From Pseudomonadota bacterium (GTDB taxonomy: Bacteria > Myxococcota_A > Polyangia > Polyangiales > Polyangiaceae), in NCBI GenBank assembly GCA_023398955.1, contig JAEWRL010000087.1, positions 1-64,000 of the forward strand: a stretch of 64,000 nt of DNA. Reading direction: 5' to 3'. Positions 8,966-17,538 of the stretch are shown here, in pieces; the stretch's first letter is position 1, and each line of letters opens with the position of its first letter. Under the pieces are notes generated by a model. That model searched no databases and was not told the origin of the DNA. It saw nothing but the letters and a program-made list of their open reading frames with translations. The translations under genes were made by a program, and so were the position numbers.

Positions 8966-10516
8966 TCACTCCCACTCGATAGTGGCCGGGGGCTTGGAGC
9001 TGATGTCGTAGACCACGCGATTGATGCCCTTCACCTCATTGATGATCCGCGTACTCATGGTGGCAAGTACTTCGTAGGGGATGCGAGCCCAGTCCGACGT
9101 CATGCCGTCGGTAGAGTGAACCGCCCGGATGGCACAGGTCTCTTCGTAGGTTCGGTCGTCTCCCATGACCCCGACGCTGCGTACCGGGAGGAGCACCGCA
9201 AACGACTGCCATAGTGAATCGTAAAGTCCGGCAGCGCGAATCTCCTCGTTCACGATTCGATCCGCTTTGCGGAGGACGTCCAGCCGCTCCTGCGTGAGGG
9301 GGCCGAGGCAGCGCACCGCGAGCCCGGGGCCGGGAAACGGGTGCCGCCACAACACATCCCGCGGCATGCCCATCGCCTCGCCAGCGCTGCGGACTTCGTC
9401 CTTGAATAGTTCACGCAGCGGCTCGATGAGGTTGAGCTTCATCCGCTCGGGCAGTCCGCCAACGTTGTGATGACTCTTGATGACCGCACTGGGTCCGCGC
9501 ACGCTTACGCTTTCGATGACGTCCGGATAGAGCGTTCCTTGAACGAGGTGCTGGGCATTCTCGACCTGTTTGGCATGCTCTTCGAAGACATCGATGAAGA
9601 GTCTTCCAATCACTTTGCGCTTCTGCTCAGGATCCGTAATGCCCTGCAGTGCCGCCAAGAAGCGCTGAGTGGCATCCACGACCACGAGGTTCAACTGGAA
9701 GTGCTTGCGCAGCATGCGTTCAACCCGGTCCCGCTCTCCTGTGCGGAGTAGCCCATTGTCCACGAAAATGCACACGAGGCGGTCCCCCAACGCCTTCTGG
9801 CACAGCACCGCTGCCACTGAGGAGTCGACGCCACCGCTGAGCCCGCAGAGGACGCGTTCGCCCGGGCCAACAGCGTTGGAAATCTTGCTGATTGCGTCTT
9901 CCACGAACGAGCCGGGAGTCCAGGTGGGTTCGAGCCCGGCAACGTCGAAGAGGAACGCTCGCAGCATCTCCACTCCACGTGGGGTGTGCGCTACCTCCGG
10001 GTGAAACTGGATCCCATAGAGCCTGCGCCCGGGATCGCCGATGGCCGCAAACGGCGCGCCAGGGCTGGTTCCCAGCGCAATGAAGCCGGGCGGGAGCGCC
10101 GTCAGGCGGTCACCGTGGCTCATCCAAACCGACAGTTCGTCTCCGCGCTGGAATGGCGCAAGGAGTCCGGTGGGGTCCTGTACCTTCAGGGTCGCGGGCC
10201 CATACTCCCGATGATCAGAGCCTTCGACGTTCCCCCCAAGCTGTTGAGCCAGGATCTGTAGGCCGTAACAGATCCCCAGCACAGGTACTCCGAGCGTCAG
10301 CAGAGCCGCGTCACTCCGCGGAGCCCCCTGGGAGTAGACGCTCTGTGGGCCGCCGCTGAGCACGATTGCGCTCGGCTGGAGCTCTCGGATTGCGTCGATG
10401 CTCAGCGTGCAGGGATGGATCTCGCAGAAGACGTGGCACTCTCGGATACGCCGAGCAATGAGCTGCGTGTACTGGGACCCATAGTCGAGGACGAGAACGC
10501 TCTGGCGGCCTTGCAT
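8966..10516 (-). CDS. guaA: GMP synthase (glutamine-hydrolysing)
   Basis: A 516-residue two-domain enzyme that converts XMP to GMP with ATP and glutamine. The N-terminal class I glutamine amidotransferase domain starts VLVLDYGSQYTQLIARR and has the nucleophile motif PVLGICYGLQ (Cys about residue 83) with the catalytic His-Glu in GIQFHPEV (about 170). The ATP-pyrophosphatase domain carries the P-loop LCGLSGGVDSSVAA (about 225). The dimerisation domain ends with the conserved YDISSKPPATIEWE. Length and ending are exactly those of the family. It is followed directly by the PEGA lipoprotein gene and preceded by a 90-base gap to the M16-like gene. Confidence 0.98.
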   Translation of the reverse strand: MQGRQSVLVLDYGSQYTQLIARRIRECHVFCEIHPCTLSIDAIRELQPSAIVLSGGPQSVYSQGAPRSDAALLTLGVPVLGICYGLQILAQQLGGNVEGSDHREYGPATLKVQDPTGLLAPFQRGDELSVWMSHGDRLTALPPGFIALGTSPGAPFAAIGDPGRRLYGIQFHPEVAHTPRGVEMLRAFLFDVAGLEPTWTPGSFVEDAISKISNAVGPGERVLCGLSGGVDSSVAAVLCQKALGDRLVCIFVDNGLLRTGERDRVERMLRKHFQLNLVVVDATQRFLAALQGITDPEQKRKVIGRLFIDVFEEHAKQVENAQHLVQGTLYPDVIESVSVRGPSAVIKSHHNVGGLPERMKLNLIEPLRELFKDEVRSAGEAMGMPRDVLWRHPFPGPGLAVRCLGPLTQERLDVLRKADRIVNEEIRAAGLYDSLWQSFAVLLPVRSVGVMGDDRTYEETCAIRAVHSTDGMTSDWARIPYEVLATMSTRIINEVKGINRVVYDISSKPPATIEWE

Positions 10517-10606
10517 GGCCAGCTGCTAGCACGCCCTCTGCGGGAGGAAAACGTCTGCCGGCGCCACGAACCCCACTGACGTTGGGCAGGTGCGCCCATT
10601 GCCTGC

Positions 10607-13000
10607 CTACGGCTCCACGGCCAATTCAACCACCGCCACATGGCCGGGGGCGAATGCCTGCGCGTGAAAGCGCCGTAGGTCCTCGATGCTGATCGGACTC
10701 CCTCCGGGATCCGGCGAGCGCCACCGTGAGACGAGCCGATGGCGGGGATCCAGATCATTGAGCAGGTGCGCTGCGGCAAAGTGTTGCTGCGCAGCGGCGG
10801 CCTCGGTCTCCCGCACGGCTCCAGCGTAGAGTCTCGCGAAGAGCCCTCGGACGTGCATGACGGCGGCTTCCCGAGCTTCCGGTGTTGCCCGGATTTCCAC
10901 GATGAGTGCTGCTGCGCGTGGGCCGCCGAGGAGCGTCGCACGCGCTGTTGCCGCGAGCTCGCTCTCTTCGAGAACCGTGGAGAGCCAGCCGCCAGCACGG
11001 TTCAGGAGCCAGGCTGTCCAGCGTGCCTCGTCCCCGAGAGCCGCGCCGAAGGTCGGAAGGGTGACGCCCACGTAGGTCGCCTGTTCTTCCGACGCAGCGG
11101 CTTCCAGTCGGGTCAGGCCCCAGATGGGCAATGCCGGGGCTGGGGAAGCGGGGCAAGGGCGGCGAGCGTCCCTGAGGGGGCGCAGCCACTCCTCCAGGGT
11201 GTCCAGCAGGTGGGGCACCTGTTCCGAGCCGCCGTTGGCGAGCACTGCGACGCGCAATGGTCCCCCGAGAAGCGTGCGTAGGCGGGCATGGGCGCGCGGG
11301 AGGTCGGCGTTGACGAGCGCCTCCGGCGTTCCCTCGGGCAGAAGCCAAGACGGATGTCCTGGAGAGAGCGCCTCAAGGGACGCCCAGAAGCCTGGGCTCG
11401 GCCTTGTGCCGAGCAACGTCAGAGTTGCCGTCCTCGCGTCCATGAAGGCCCACTCCGGCGACGCGCGCCGCACGAGAGCCGACGCGAGAGCTTTGCCGAC
11501 CCGGTGGGCCAGCTGTCCCAGTGATTCGTCCGTCGCGCGTCGCGCCGCGTGGGCAACGATGCCGAGGCCATCAGGGGCAATCCATGGCTCTAGCGTGGTG
11601 TCGTCACGGCTGGCGCGGGCGGCCGTCGACACAGCGAGCGCGCCCAATCCGGCGTCCGTGCTGCCCTCGAAAGAGGTGCCGCACGGGGAAGCAAGGAGCA
11701 CCCAGAGCTCGGCCTGGCCCGGTTCTTCCCGCACCGCGGCGTCAATCGAGGGCCGCTCCCACTGCTCTCCGATATCGTTGAACATCCTTTCGAGCGCTGC
11801 GCCCGACACGTCGCGGTCGTCCTCCGCGCGCCACTCTATCGAGTAGCGTACTGGCTCGTCGGTACTGGTGCTCAGGGATTGCCACGAGGCCGAGGCCGCG
11901 GCGCCACGCGGATCGCTGTTTCTCAGCACCGATTCGGCGAAAGCCCAGGTGCTTTCAGCTTGCTCCTCCGCCAACTTCTGCGCCTCCTCCGCTGTTAGTC
12001 GTGCAGCCCGTGCTATCTCCGCGTGGTTCGGGCCGACTTGATGCGCCTTTGGTGTCAGCTCGACGAGAAGGCACCCACCCTCGATACTGGCCTCCGCGAC
12101 GACAGCGTCCAGTTGCCAGCCTCGACCGAGTGCGCCCAGCTGTATTGCGAGCGGGGAGTCCGGCGCCCCGAGTTGCTGGGCGGCGCCCATCGCAGCTCCC
12201 GCGGACGGCAGGCGTAAGGCCACCGCCAGACCCGGAGCCCCCGCCACGGCTGGGACCGCGGCGAAACGATCGCTGGCGGGCCAGGGTGGGACCGCCAGCG
12301 TCCCGGCGGGCCAGGGGTCGAGCGCGTTCACCGCCTCCCGCACCGCGTCCAGGTAGTCGGGGCTGCCCACTGCCGCGAAGCGGATCCAGGCTGTCTGGGG
12401 GCCGAGACCAGCCAGGCCCCCGCTCGCTCTGGAGCGTTCGCCGCCTTTCGCGTTTGCGGAGGGAATTCTCGGCCCGTCCGAGAAGGCTGCGGCGCAAGAC
12501 GCTCCTGACGGCAGCGTGCTAGCTGCGGGACCCGCCGTGGGGATGGGGGAACCAGTGCTGTCGCGCTTGCCGCTTGGCATGTCCGTCGCGGCGCGGGTGA
12601 GGCTTTCGGAGACGACCGCGATCGCGTTCCCCGCGTCGTCCGGAGTCCTCGTCAATGCCGAGACGTATCCGCCGCTGTCATCGAGGTGGACCAGCAGTGG
12701 ACCAAGTCCCGCCTTTGCCAGGTCCGCCTCCAGCCGCGCAGCCACAGCCGCGCCGTCGATACCTCCGGGCGCAAACGCGACGGCTACGGCCGCGCTCGGG
12801 TCCCCATGGCGGGCGACCAGGATTGTCCGCGGCCGTCCGGGAAGCTCGAGCACTCGCACTTGCTTCGCGGGAGTGTCGCCAACCTCGCTCAGACTCGGCG
12901 TCGCTGGAGTCCCGCCTCCTCCCCCGCAGGCCAGCGTCGCGGACGAGACAATGACCGTGGCTAGCAAGAACGAGGGAACGAAAGAGGTGCGAGATGGCAC
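10607..13000 (-). CDS. Large lipoprotein resembling M16 (insulinase) peptidases, probably inactive
   Basis: A 797-residue exported protein. The signal peptide ends in a lipobox (SSATLAC, Cys about residue 25) followed by a Gly run, which indicates a lipoprotein. The body has alternating segments reminiscent of M16 peptidase subunits, e.g. YVGVTLPTFGAAL, then LLNRAGGWLSTVLEESELAATA, and a closing segment ISIEDLRRFHAQAFAPGHVAVV that resembles the usual end of an M16 domain. The zinc motif HXXEH of active M16 enzymes is not seen, so a structural or chaperone-like role is more likely than proteolysis. The assignment rests on fold-like patterns only. It lies between guaA and a sigma factor gene, all on the minus strand. 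Confidence 0.5.
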   Translation of the reverse strand: MPSRTSFVPSFLLATVIVSSATLACGGGGGTPATPSLSEVGDTPAKQVRVLELPGRPRTILVARHGDPSAAVAVAFAPGGIDGAAVAARLEADLAKAGLGPLLVHLDDSGGYVSALTRTPDDAGNAIAVVSESLTRAATDMPSGKRDSTGSPIPTAGPAASTLPSGASCAAAFSDGPRIPSANAKGGERSRASGGLAGLGPQTAWIRFAAVGSPDYLDAVREAVNALDPWPAGTLAVPPWPASDRFAAVPAVAGAPGLAVALRLPSAGAAMGAAQQLGAPDSPLAIQLGALGRGWQLDAVVAEASIEGGCLLVELTPKAHQVGPNHAEIARAARLTAEEAQKLAEEQAESTWAFAESVLRNSDPRGAAASASWQSLSTSTDEPVRYSIEWRAEDDRDVSGAALERMFNDIGEQWERPSIDAAVREEPGQAELWVLLASPCGTSFEGSTDAGLGALAVSTAARASRDDTTLEPWIAPDGLGIVAHAARRATDESLGQLAHRVGKALASALVRRASPEWAFMDARTATLTLLGTRPSPGFWASLEALSPGHPSWLLPEGTPEALVNADLPRAHARLRTLLGGPLRVAVLANGGSEQVPHLLDTLEEWLRPLRDARRPCPASPAPALPIWGLTRLEAAASEEQATYVGVTLPTFGAALGDEARWTAWLLNRAGGWLSTVLEESELAATARATLLGGPRAAALIVEIRATPEAREAAVMHVRGLFARLYAGAVRETEAAAAQQHFAAAHLLNDLDPRHRLVSRWRSPDPGGSPISIEDLRRFHAQAFAPGHVAVVELAVEP

Positions 13001-13123
13001 GAGGATAGCGGTCGAGAAAGGCAGTAGGAACCGAGCCGGTCGGCTCCCGAGCGGTTATCGGACGCTGTTCTACCACACCGCGCGTGAAGTCAATGCCCCT
13101 TGGTGGCGTCGCTCGTGCCGGTC

Positions 13124-13783
13124 CTAGGCGGCAAGGAGCTGCTCTTGCAGTGCAAGCGCCAAGCGGGACCTAATCTTGTGCTTCTTGGTGTAGACAGTCT
13201 TCACACTGATACCCAGCGTTTCCGCGATGGCTTCAGGGGACAAGCCTTCTCCATAGTACAGCATCATGAACTCCTGGTCGCGGGAGCTGAAGCCAGAGAG
13301 GAGCACCGTGACCACCTCGGCGCGCTGCCGAGCTTCGGCCAGCTGCAAGGGATCCGGGCTCCGGCTCGAGAGCAAGTCGGTCTCGCTCACGTTTCCGCGG
13401 CAAGGCTCGCGACGGATAGTTCGGAGGTAGTCATAGGTGGCGTTGGTCGAAAGCACGCGGAGCCAAGTGCCTAGCCGCGTTCCGCGTTCCGCCTCGAAAC
13501 GACGCAGCTTCCGCTTGTCATTCGCCAGGAGTTGCAGACAGAAGCTCGCGTAGACTTCGCGGACGTCCTCGGGGCCCAGGCTTGGGAATCGCCGGATGAT
13601 GTGCTCTGCGCACGAGTAGATGAGCCTCGAGTACCTGGCGTTGAAATCGCGCCATGCGCTCGGGTCGTCGCCGATGAGTCCTCGGACGAGCTCGACGTCC
13701 TCGCGCGCGGAGTTCTCGGAAGACAGGCTCGCCTCGAGCGGTCGAGCGTCACGATGGAGGAAGGATGTGCAGGCGTCTGTCAT
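13124..13783 (-). CDS. RNA polymerase sigma factor, ECF-type sigma-70
   Basis: A 219-residue sigma factor with regions 2 and 4 and little between. Region 2 is about residues 28-110 (AWRDFNARYSRLIYSCA, then EDVREVYASFCLQLL, and GTRLGTWLRVLSTNATYDYLR). Region 4 is the C-terminal helix-turn-helix GLSPEAIAETLGISVKTVYT. The ATG at 13783 is chosen over an upstream GTG because GAGGA lies about nine bases before it and the extra residues are not conserved-looking. No anti-sigma factor is adjacent; the gene downstream is the M16-like lipoprotein, separated by 123 bases, which might be a target. The N-terminal 25 residues are unassigned. Confidence 0.88.
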   Translation of the reverse strand: MTDACTSFLHRDARPLEASLSSENSAREDVELVRGLIGDDPSAWRDFNARYSRLIYSCAEHIIRRFPSLGPEDVREVYASFCLQLLANDKRKLRRFEAERGTRLGTWLRVLSTNATYDYLRTIRREPCRGNVSETDLLSSRSPDPLQLAEARQRAEVVTVLLSGFSSRDQEFMMLYYGEGLSPEAIAETLGISVKTVYTKKHKIRSRLALALQEQLLAA

Positions 13784-14317
13784 TGGGCGTCCTCGATCGG
13801 GGTGGAGCGGAGCGCCATCCTCGAATGGACCCACGCCACTGCACGTCCGGTGCCATCCTCGACCCGCACGATTTCCCGAGGCTGGCGCGGAACCGACGCG
13901 TCACACCGTAACGTCGCAGCGTCACGGCACCTCAGCCCTCGGTACGCACGGGAGCGAGCCAGCGCACTGGTATACGCGCTGTGATTGAGCGCTCTCCCCC
14001 GAGCCTCCGCGTGCGCAGTCCGGCCAATCAGGCCCGTGCCGGCTCTACGACACCGCAGTGGCCAAGCGGCCCAGATGCTCTACGACCGATGGAGGTGATT
14101 GTCAGCGGCGGGCTTCTGCGCTACCCGGCGAAGCAGCCGCGGGGATTGCTGCGGTTGCTGGGCCGGTTTGCGGGTGCCTACTGGCGGTCGGGTCACGGTA
14201 CCCACAAACATCTGCCTCGTAGTCTGGCATTCGCCCCTGCTCCTGTTATCAAGGCCAAGCCCTGCAACGCGGTCAGTCCGTCTTGTCGGTGGCTACAGAG
14301 ATACTCCCAGAGGTTCG
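13784..14317. other. Divergent promoter region between a sigma factor gene and a reductase gene
   Basis: About 534 bases without a supported gene. Frames that cross it are extensions of the neighbouring genes or opposite-strand shadows. Both flanking genes start away from it, so it must hold their promoters, but no convincing -35/-10 pair or inverted repeat stands out. Confidence 0.5.
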
Positions 14318-15142
14318 ATGGCTTCTCACGACGAATTCCCACTGCCAGCACTCGATGGCTGGGCCCTGATTCTAGGCGCATCGAGCGGTTTTGGTGCAAC
14401 CACTGCGCTCACGCTGGCCCGAGCAGGCATGAACATCGTGGGCATTCACCTCGACCGCCGCGCCACGCTCCAGAACGTCGACAGCATCGTGGGCCAGATT
14501 CGCGAAATGGGCTCTGAGGCGTGGTTCTATAACGTGAACGCGGCTGATGAGGAGCGGCGCAGTTACGTGCTGGACGACGTGCGCAGCAGGCTCGAGGAGC
14601 GCGGCGGCGGGGACAAGGTCCGCGTCATCCTGCATTCTTTGGCATTTGGTTCGCTCTTGCCGTTCTTCGCCGAGATGGGGGCGGAAATCACGAAGCAACG
14701 CCAGCTCGAGATGACCGTCGACGTCATGGCGAACAGCCTCGTCTACTGGACACAGGATGTCGTCGCTCGAAACCTCCTCGGAAAGGAAGCGCGCATCTTC
14801 GCCATGACGAGCAACGGTTCGGCTGCGGCATGGAAAGGGTACGGCGCCGTCAGTGCGGCGAAGAGCGCCTTGGAATCGCACATCCGTCAGATCGCCTTGG
14901 AGTTGGGACCGCGGGGAGTCACCGCGAATGCCATCTGTGCGGGGGTCACGGAAACCCCGGCGTGGCAGAAAATTCCGGGAGCGGAACTGATGAAAGAGGT
15001 AGCGCTGAGGAAGAACCCGCATGGTCGCCTGACGAGCACGCAGGACGTGGCTCGGACCATTGCGGCTCTGTCGCATCCGGCCACGTACTGGCTGACGGGG
15101 AACGTCCTCTACGTGGACGGCGGCGAGGCCCACAGCGGATAG
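14318..15142 (+). CDS. Enoyl-ACP reductase-like short-chain dehydrogenase (FabL type)
   Basis: A 274-residue Rossmann-fold oxidoreductase. The cofactor motif is LGASSGFGATTAL (about residue 19), the classical GxxxGxG of the SDR family rather than the FabI form. The active site is GYGAVSAAKSALE, giving Tyr-X6-Lys. That spacing marks enoyl-ACP reductases such as FabI and FabL, whereas ordinary SDRs have Tyr-X3-Lys. The combination of a classical cofactor loop with Tyr-X6-Lys is what FabL shows, so the likely job is the last reduction step of fatty acid elongation. The ending NVLYVDGG is typical. The frame is open upstream, but the ATG at 14318 has AGAGG before it and gives normal length. It is convergent with the propeller gene, 34 bases away. 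Confidence 0.75.
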   Translation: MASHDEFPLPALDGWALILGASSGFGATTALTLARAGMNIVGIHLDRRATLQNVDSIVGQIREMGSEAWFYNVNAADEERRSYVLDDVRSRLEERGGGDKVRVILHSLAFGSLLPFFAEMGAEITKQRQLEMTVDVMANSLVYWTQDVVARNLLGKEARIFAMTSNGSAAAWKGYGAVSAAKSALESHIRQIALELGPRGVTANAICAGVTETPAWQKIPGAELMKEVALRKNPHGRLTSTQDVARTIAALSHPATYWLTGNVLYVDGGEAHSG

Positions 15143-15176
15143 AGTCTGGGCGTAAGCTCTGAGCTTGGATCAGTCT

Positions 15177-17456
15177 TCACTTGATTCGGTGCAGCTGCGT
15201 CGTGGTGCCGAACGCCGCGATGTGTCCACTGTCCTCGGCCACGTAGACCGAACAGTCGTCGTCGATGCGCATCCCGTCGGGAACCAGATCGCAGGGTATC
15301 GTTCCGATGAGCTCGCCGTCCCTCGGCCTCAGTACGTATGCTTCGTGTTGGGGAACGAACAATGCGCCTTGGCGCAGGTGTAGTTCCAACCGGCGCGGTT
15401 GATCCGATTCCACAGGATGACTGAAGACGTGCGAGAAGCGCGTTATCCCTGTGGAGGCATCCAGACATATGATGGTGCCCGAAGCCGTGTTTGCGATGAC
15501 GCTGTCCTCGGTGGCGAGCCAACTCGAGGGGCCCTGCGCAAGTCCTGGAGCTTGCTGCCACAGAGGTCGGCCCGTGTCGCGCTCGAAAGCAGCGGCACCG
15601 AGACCGCGACTGCTTCGCAATGGGACCACGACCGCCTCGGTGCTCATTAGGAGAGCCTGGCCGGAGAGCGGTCTCTCCTTGAGCTCAACGGCCCACCGGA
15701 CTTCTCCGGAGTCGATTGCAAGGCAGAGCAAGCGAGTGGGGCCTTGGCGACTCCCGGTCACGGCAAAAACCGCGTCGCGATCAGCCATTACGTCACCGGT
15801 GAACGGTAGCCGGTCGCACGTGCGCCAGGTTACCTCTCCAGTCGTCACATCGAGTGCCGTCATTGCGGATGCTCCGCCCGCGACGATCAGTAGTCGACCT
15901 GCGCGGCGCACGCGGTATGCCCCCGCGGCTGGAGCCGTGTACCGCCAACGGATCTCTCCTGAAACGAGATCGACTGCCGTGAGACGCCTCTCGCCCTCCG
16001 AGACGACGACGATCTTTGGCAGCCCTGGACTCTGAACGACGGCGCCAGTAGCGCCGCCGACCGCACGTGGAGCGAGACGAACCGCGGCACGCATCACGCC
16101 CGTATCGAGGTCATGCAAACACACTCGACCATCTGGATGAATACGGACCAGGCCGTGAGCTGTGGCAATGGTTCCCGCGCGACGTGTGGCAACGCGCCAG
16201 ACGAGCTGACCCGTCGCGGCCTCGAGGCATAGGGTTTCTCTGAGTGAACTGGCAAAGAAGCGCGAACCCTGGAGAGCAATCGACCGCAGATCGAGATTCG
16301 GTACGACGGCCGTCCAGCGGGGCACGAAGCGCATCTTGCCGCCGTGCTCCCATTTCCCCTGACTGGCTACCACGCGAGGGGGTGCCGTGAAGCTACGATA
16401 GCCAGATGAACGGCTGCGCGACACAGAGTGGTCCGTCGTTAGCCGCGTGACCTGCTCGTCGAGGGCCTCGGCACTCTCGCGCAACGCGAGGAGCCGCAGG
16501 TTACGCCGTTGCGTGGCGTCGAGCGTTTCGAGATGCTCGGCAAGAGCTTCCGAGAATTGCGCCACCACCCGGGCGAAGTCGACGGGGGCGAGCTCAGGGA
16601 AAGTGATAGCCGGACCTCCGGTTTGGTGGCTGCGCTTTCCCAAACTGAAGGCGAGGGCGGCGTCACCGAGTCCCCGACGCACGCCGAGACGCAGCTCGCC
16701 AACTTCGATCCTCCTGAAGAGGGCGCGAGCTGCCTGCCAGGCCTCCATCACTTCGCCAGCGAGCTCAAGCAAGCGCTCGGCGACGAGAAACAGTTGGACT
16801 CCGTTGACGGACACCGTTCGGCCACGGACCTTCACGCGGAAGGTCGCCAGCATCAACAGCGAGTGCAGGTCCGAACGCTCGCTCTCGGGCGCCCCTCGTC
16901 CAGACTGCTCCGTCGACCGGAACTCGCCTCGCGCGCCGAGCGCGAAGCCACCGTGGACCGCCGTTGCGAACTCGCATGCGGTGTGGCGGACTCTCGCAGC
17001 CTTGGACGTGGCCTGAGCCATCAGGGCGCTCCGTGCAGCAGCTAGCGACGTCTCCAGCGTGCTCGGTCGTTGGCAACTGAGCACCTCGTTGACGGCCGAG
17101 AGCACCCCGCTCCGGAGATCGACAAGCGCAACGCGGCGCCCGTAGGTGGCGACCTCCGGCGACACCCCGGCCCGGTACACGCTGAGCAGTGCGTCGGAGC
17201 CATCGGCCTCAAGTCCCAGATCCCACGCCTCCTGTTCAGTATAGAGGTGAAGGGTGGCTCGTGCGCGTTCTCCCGCCATGAGCTCCGCCACCGCGTGGGC
17301 GAGCTCGCCAATCAGGGCGATGGCTTGGCTCTCGCCGATGCGAGCCGTGAGGTTCACCCCATCGACGACGACGTCGAAGAGGCCGTACAAGGGGCCGGTT
17401 GTTCTTTGTTGGGCGGGTGCGACTGCGGGCCGCACCAGGACGTGTATTGCCGACAT
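15177..17456 (-). CDS. Cytoplasmic beta-propeller (PQQ-like repeat) protein with unassigned N-terminal region
   Basis: A 759-residue protein with no signal peptide. The C-terminal half, from about residue 375, contains repeated blades of the PQQ-like type: LCLEAATGQLVWRVATRR, LTAVDLVSGEIRWRYTAP, MTALDVTTGEVTWRTCD, LLCLAIDSGEVRWAVELK, IICLDASTGITRFSHVF. These are the D/E-x-x-T/S-G-x-x-x-W pattern of propeller blades. The N-terminal 370 residues, rich in Ala, Arg and Glu with helical character, match no family I recognise. Without a signal peptide the propeller is probably a protein interaction platform, not a BamB-type envelope factor. It diverges from the glycosyltransferase gene, 82 bases apart. 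Confidence 0.7.
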   Translation of the reverse strand: MSAIHVLVRPAVAPAQQRTTGPLYGLFDVVVDGVNLTARIGESQAIALIGELAHAVAELMAGERARATLHLYTEQEAWDLGLEADGSDALLSVYRAGVSPEVATYGRRVALVDLRSGVLSAVNEVLSCQRPSTLETSLAAARSALMAQATSKAARVRHTACEFATAVHGGFALGARGEFRSTEQSGRGAPESERSDLHSLLMLATFRVKVRGRTVSVNGVQLFLVAERLLELAGEVMEAWQAARALFRRIEVGELRLGVRRGLGDAALAFSLGKRSHQTGGPAITFPELAPVDFARVVAQFSEALAEHLETLDATQRRNLRLLALRESAEALDEQVTRLTTDHSVSRSRSSGYRSFTAPPRVVASQGKWEHGGKMRFVPRWTAVVPNLDLRSIALQGSRFFASSLRETLCLEAATGQLVWRVATRRAGTIATAHGLVRIHPDGRVCLHDLDTGVMRAAVRLAPRAVGGATGAVVQSPGLPKIVVVSEGERRLTAVDLVSGEIRWRYTAPAAGAYRVRRAGRLLIVAGGASAMTALDVTTGEVTWRTCDRLPFTGDVMADRDAVFAVTGSRQGPTRLLCLAIDSGEVRWAVELKERPLSGQALLMSTEAVVVPLRSSRGLGAAAFERDTGRPLWQQAPGLAQGPSSWLATEDSVIANTASGTIICLDASTGITRFSHVFSHPVESDQPRRLELHLRQGALFVPQHEAYVLRPRDGELIGTIPCDLVPDGMRIDDDCSVYVAEDSGHIAAFGTTTQLHRIK

Positions 17457-17538
17457 CCGAGACGCATCGTAAAGAGCCCTCGCCCGCAGTTCGAAGTTTT
17501 GCGTTGGGATTGCTGAGGAGTTGGCAAGATCGGGGCAG

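Noticed and set aside
15154..15166. AAGCTC/GAGCTT inverted repeat as a terminator between two convergent genes
   Set aside because: The arms are only one base apart, so at most a four-base stem can form; too weak to call.
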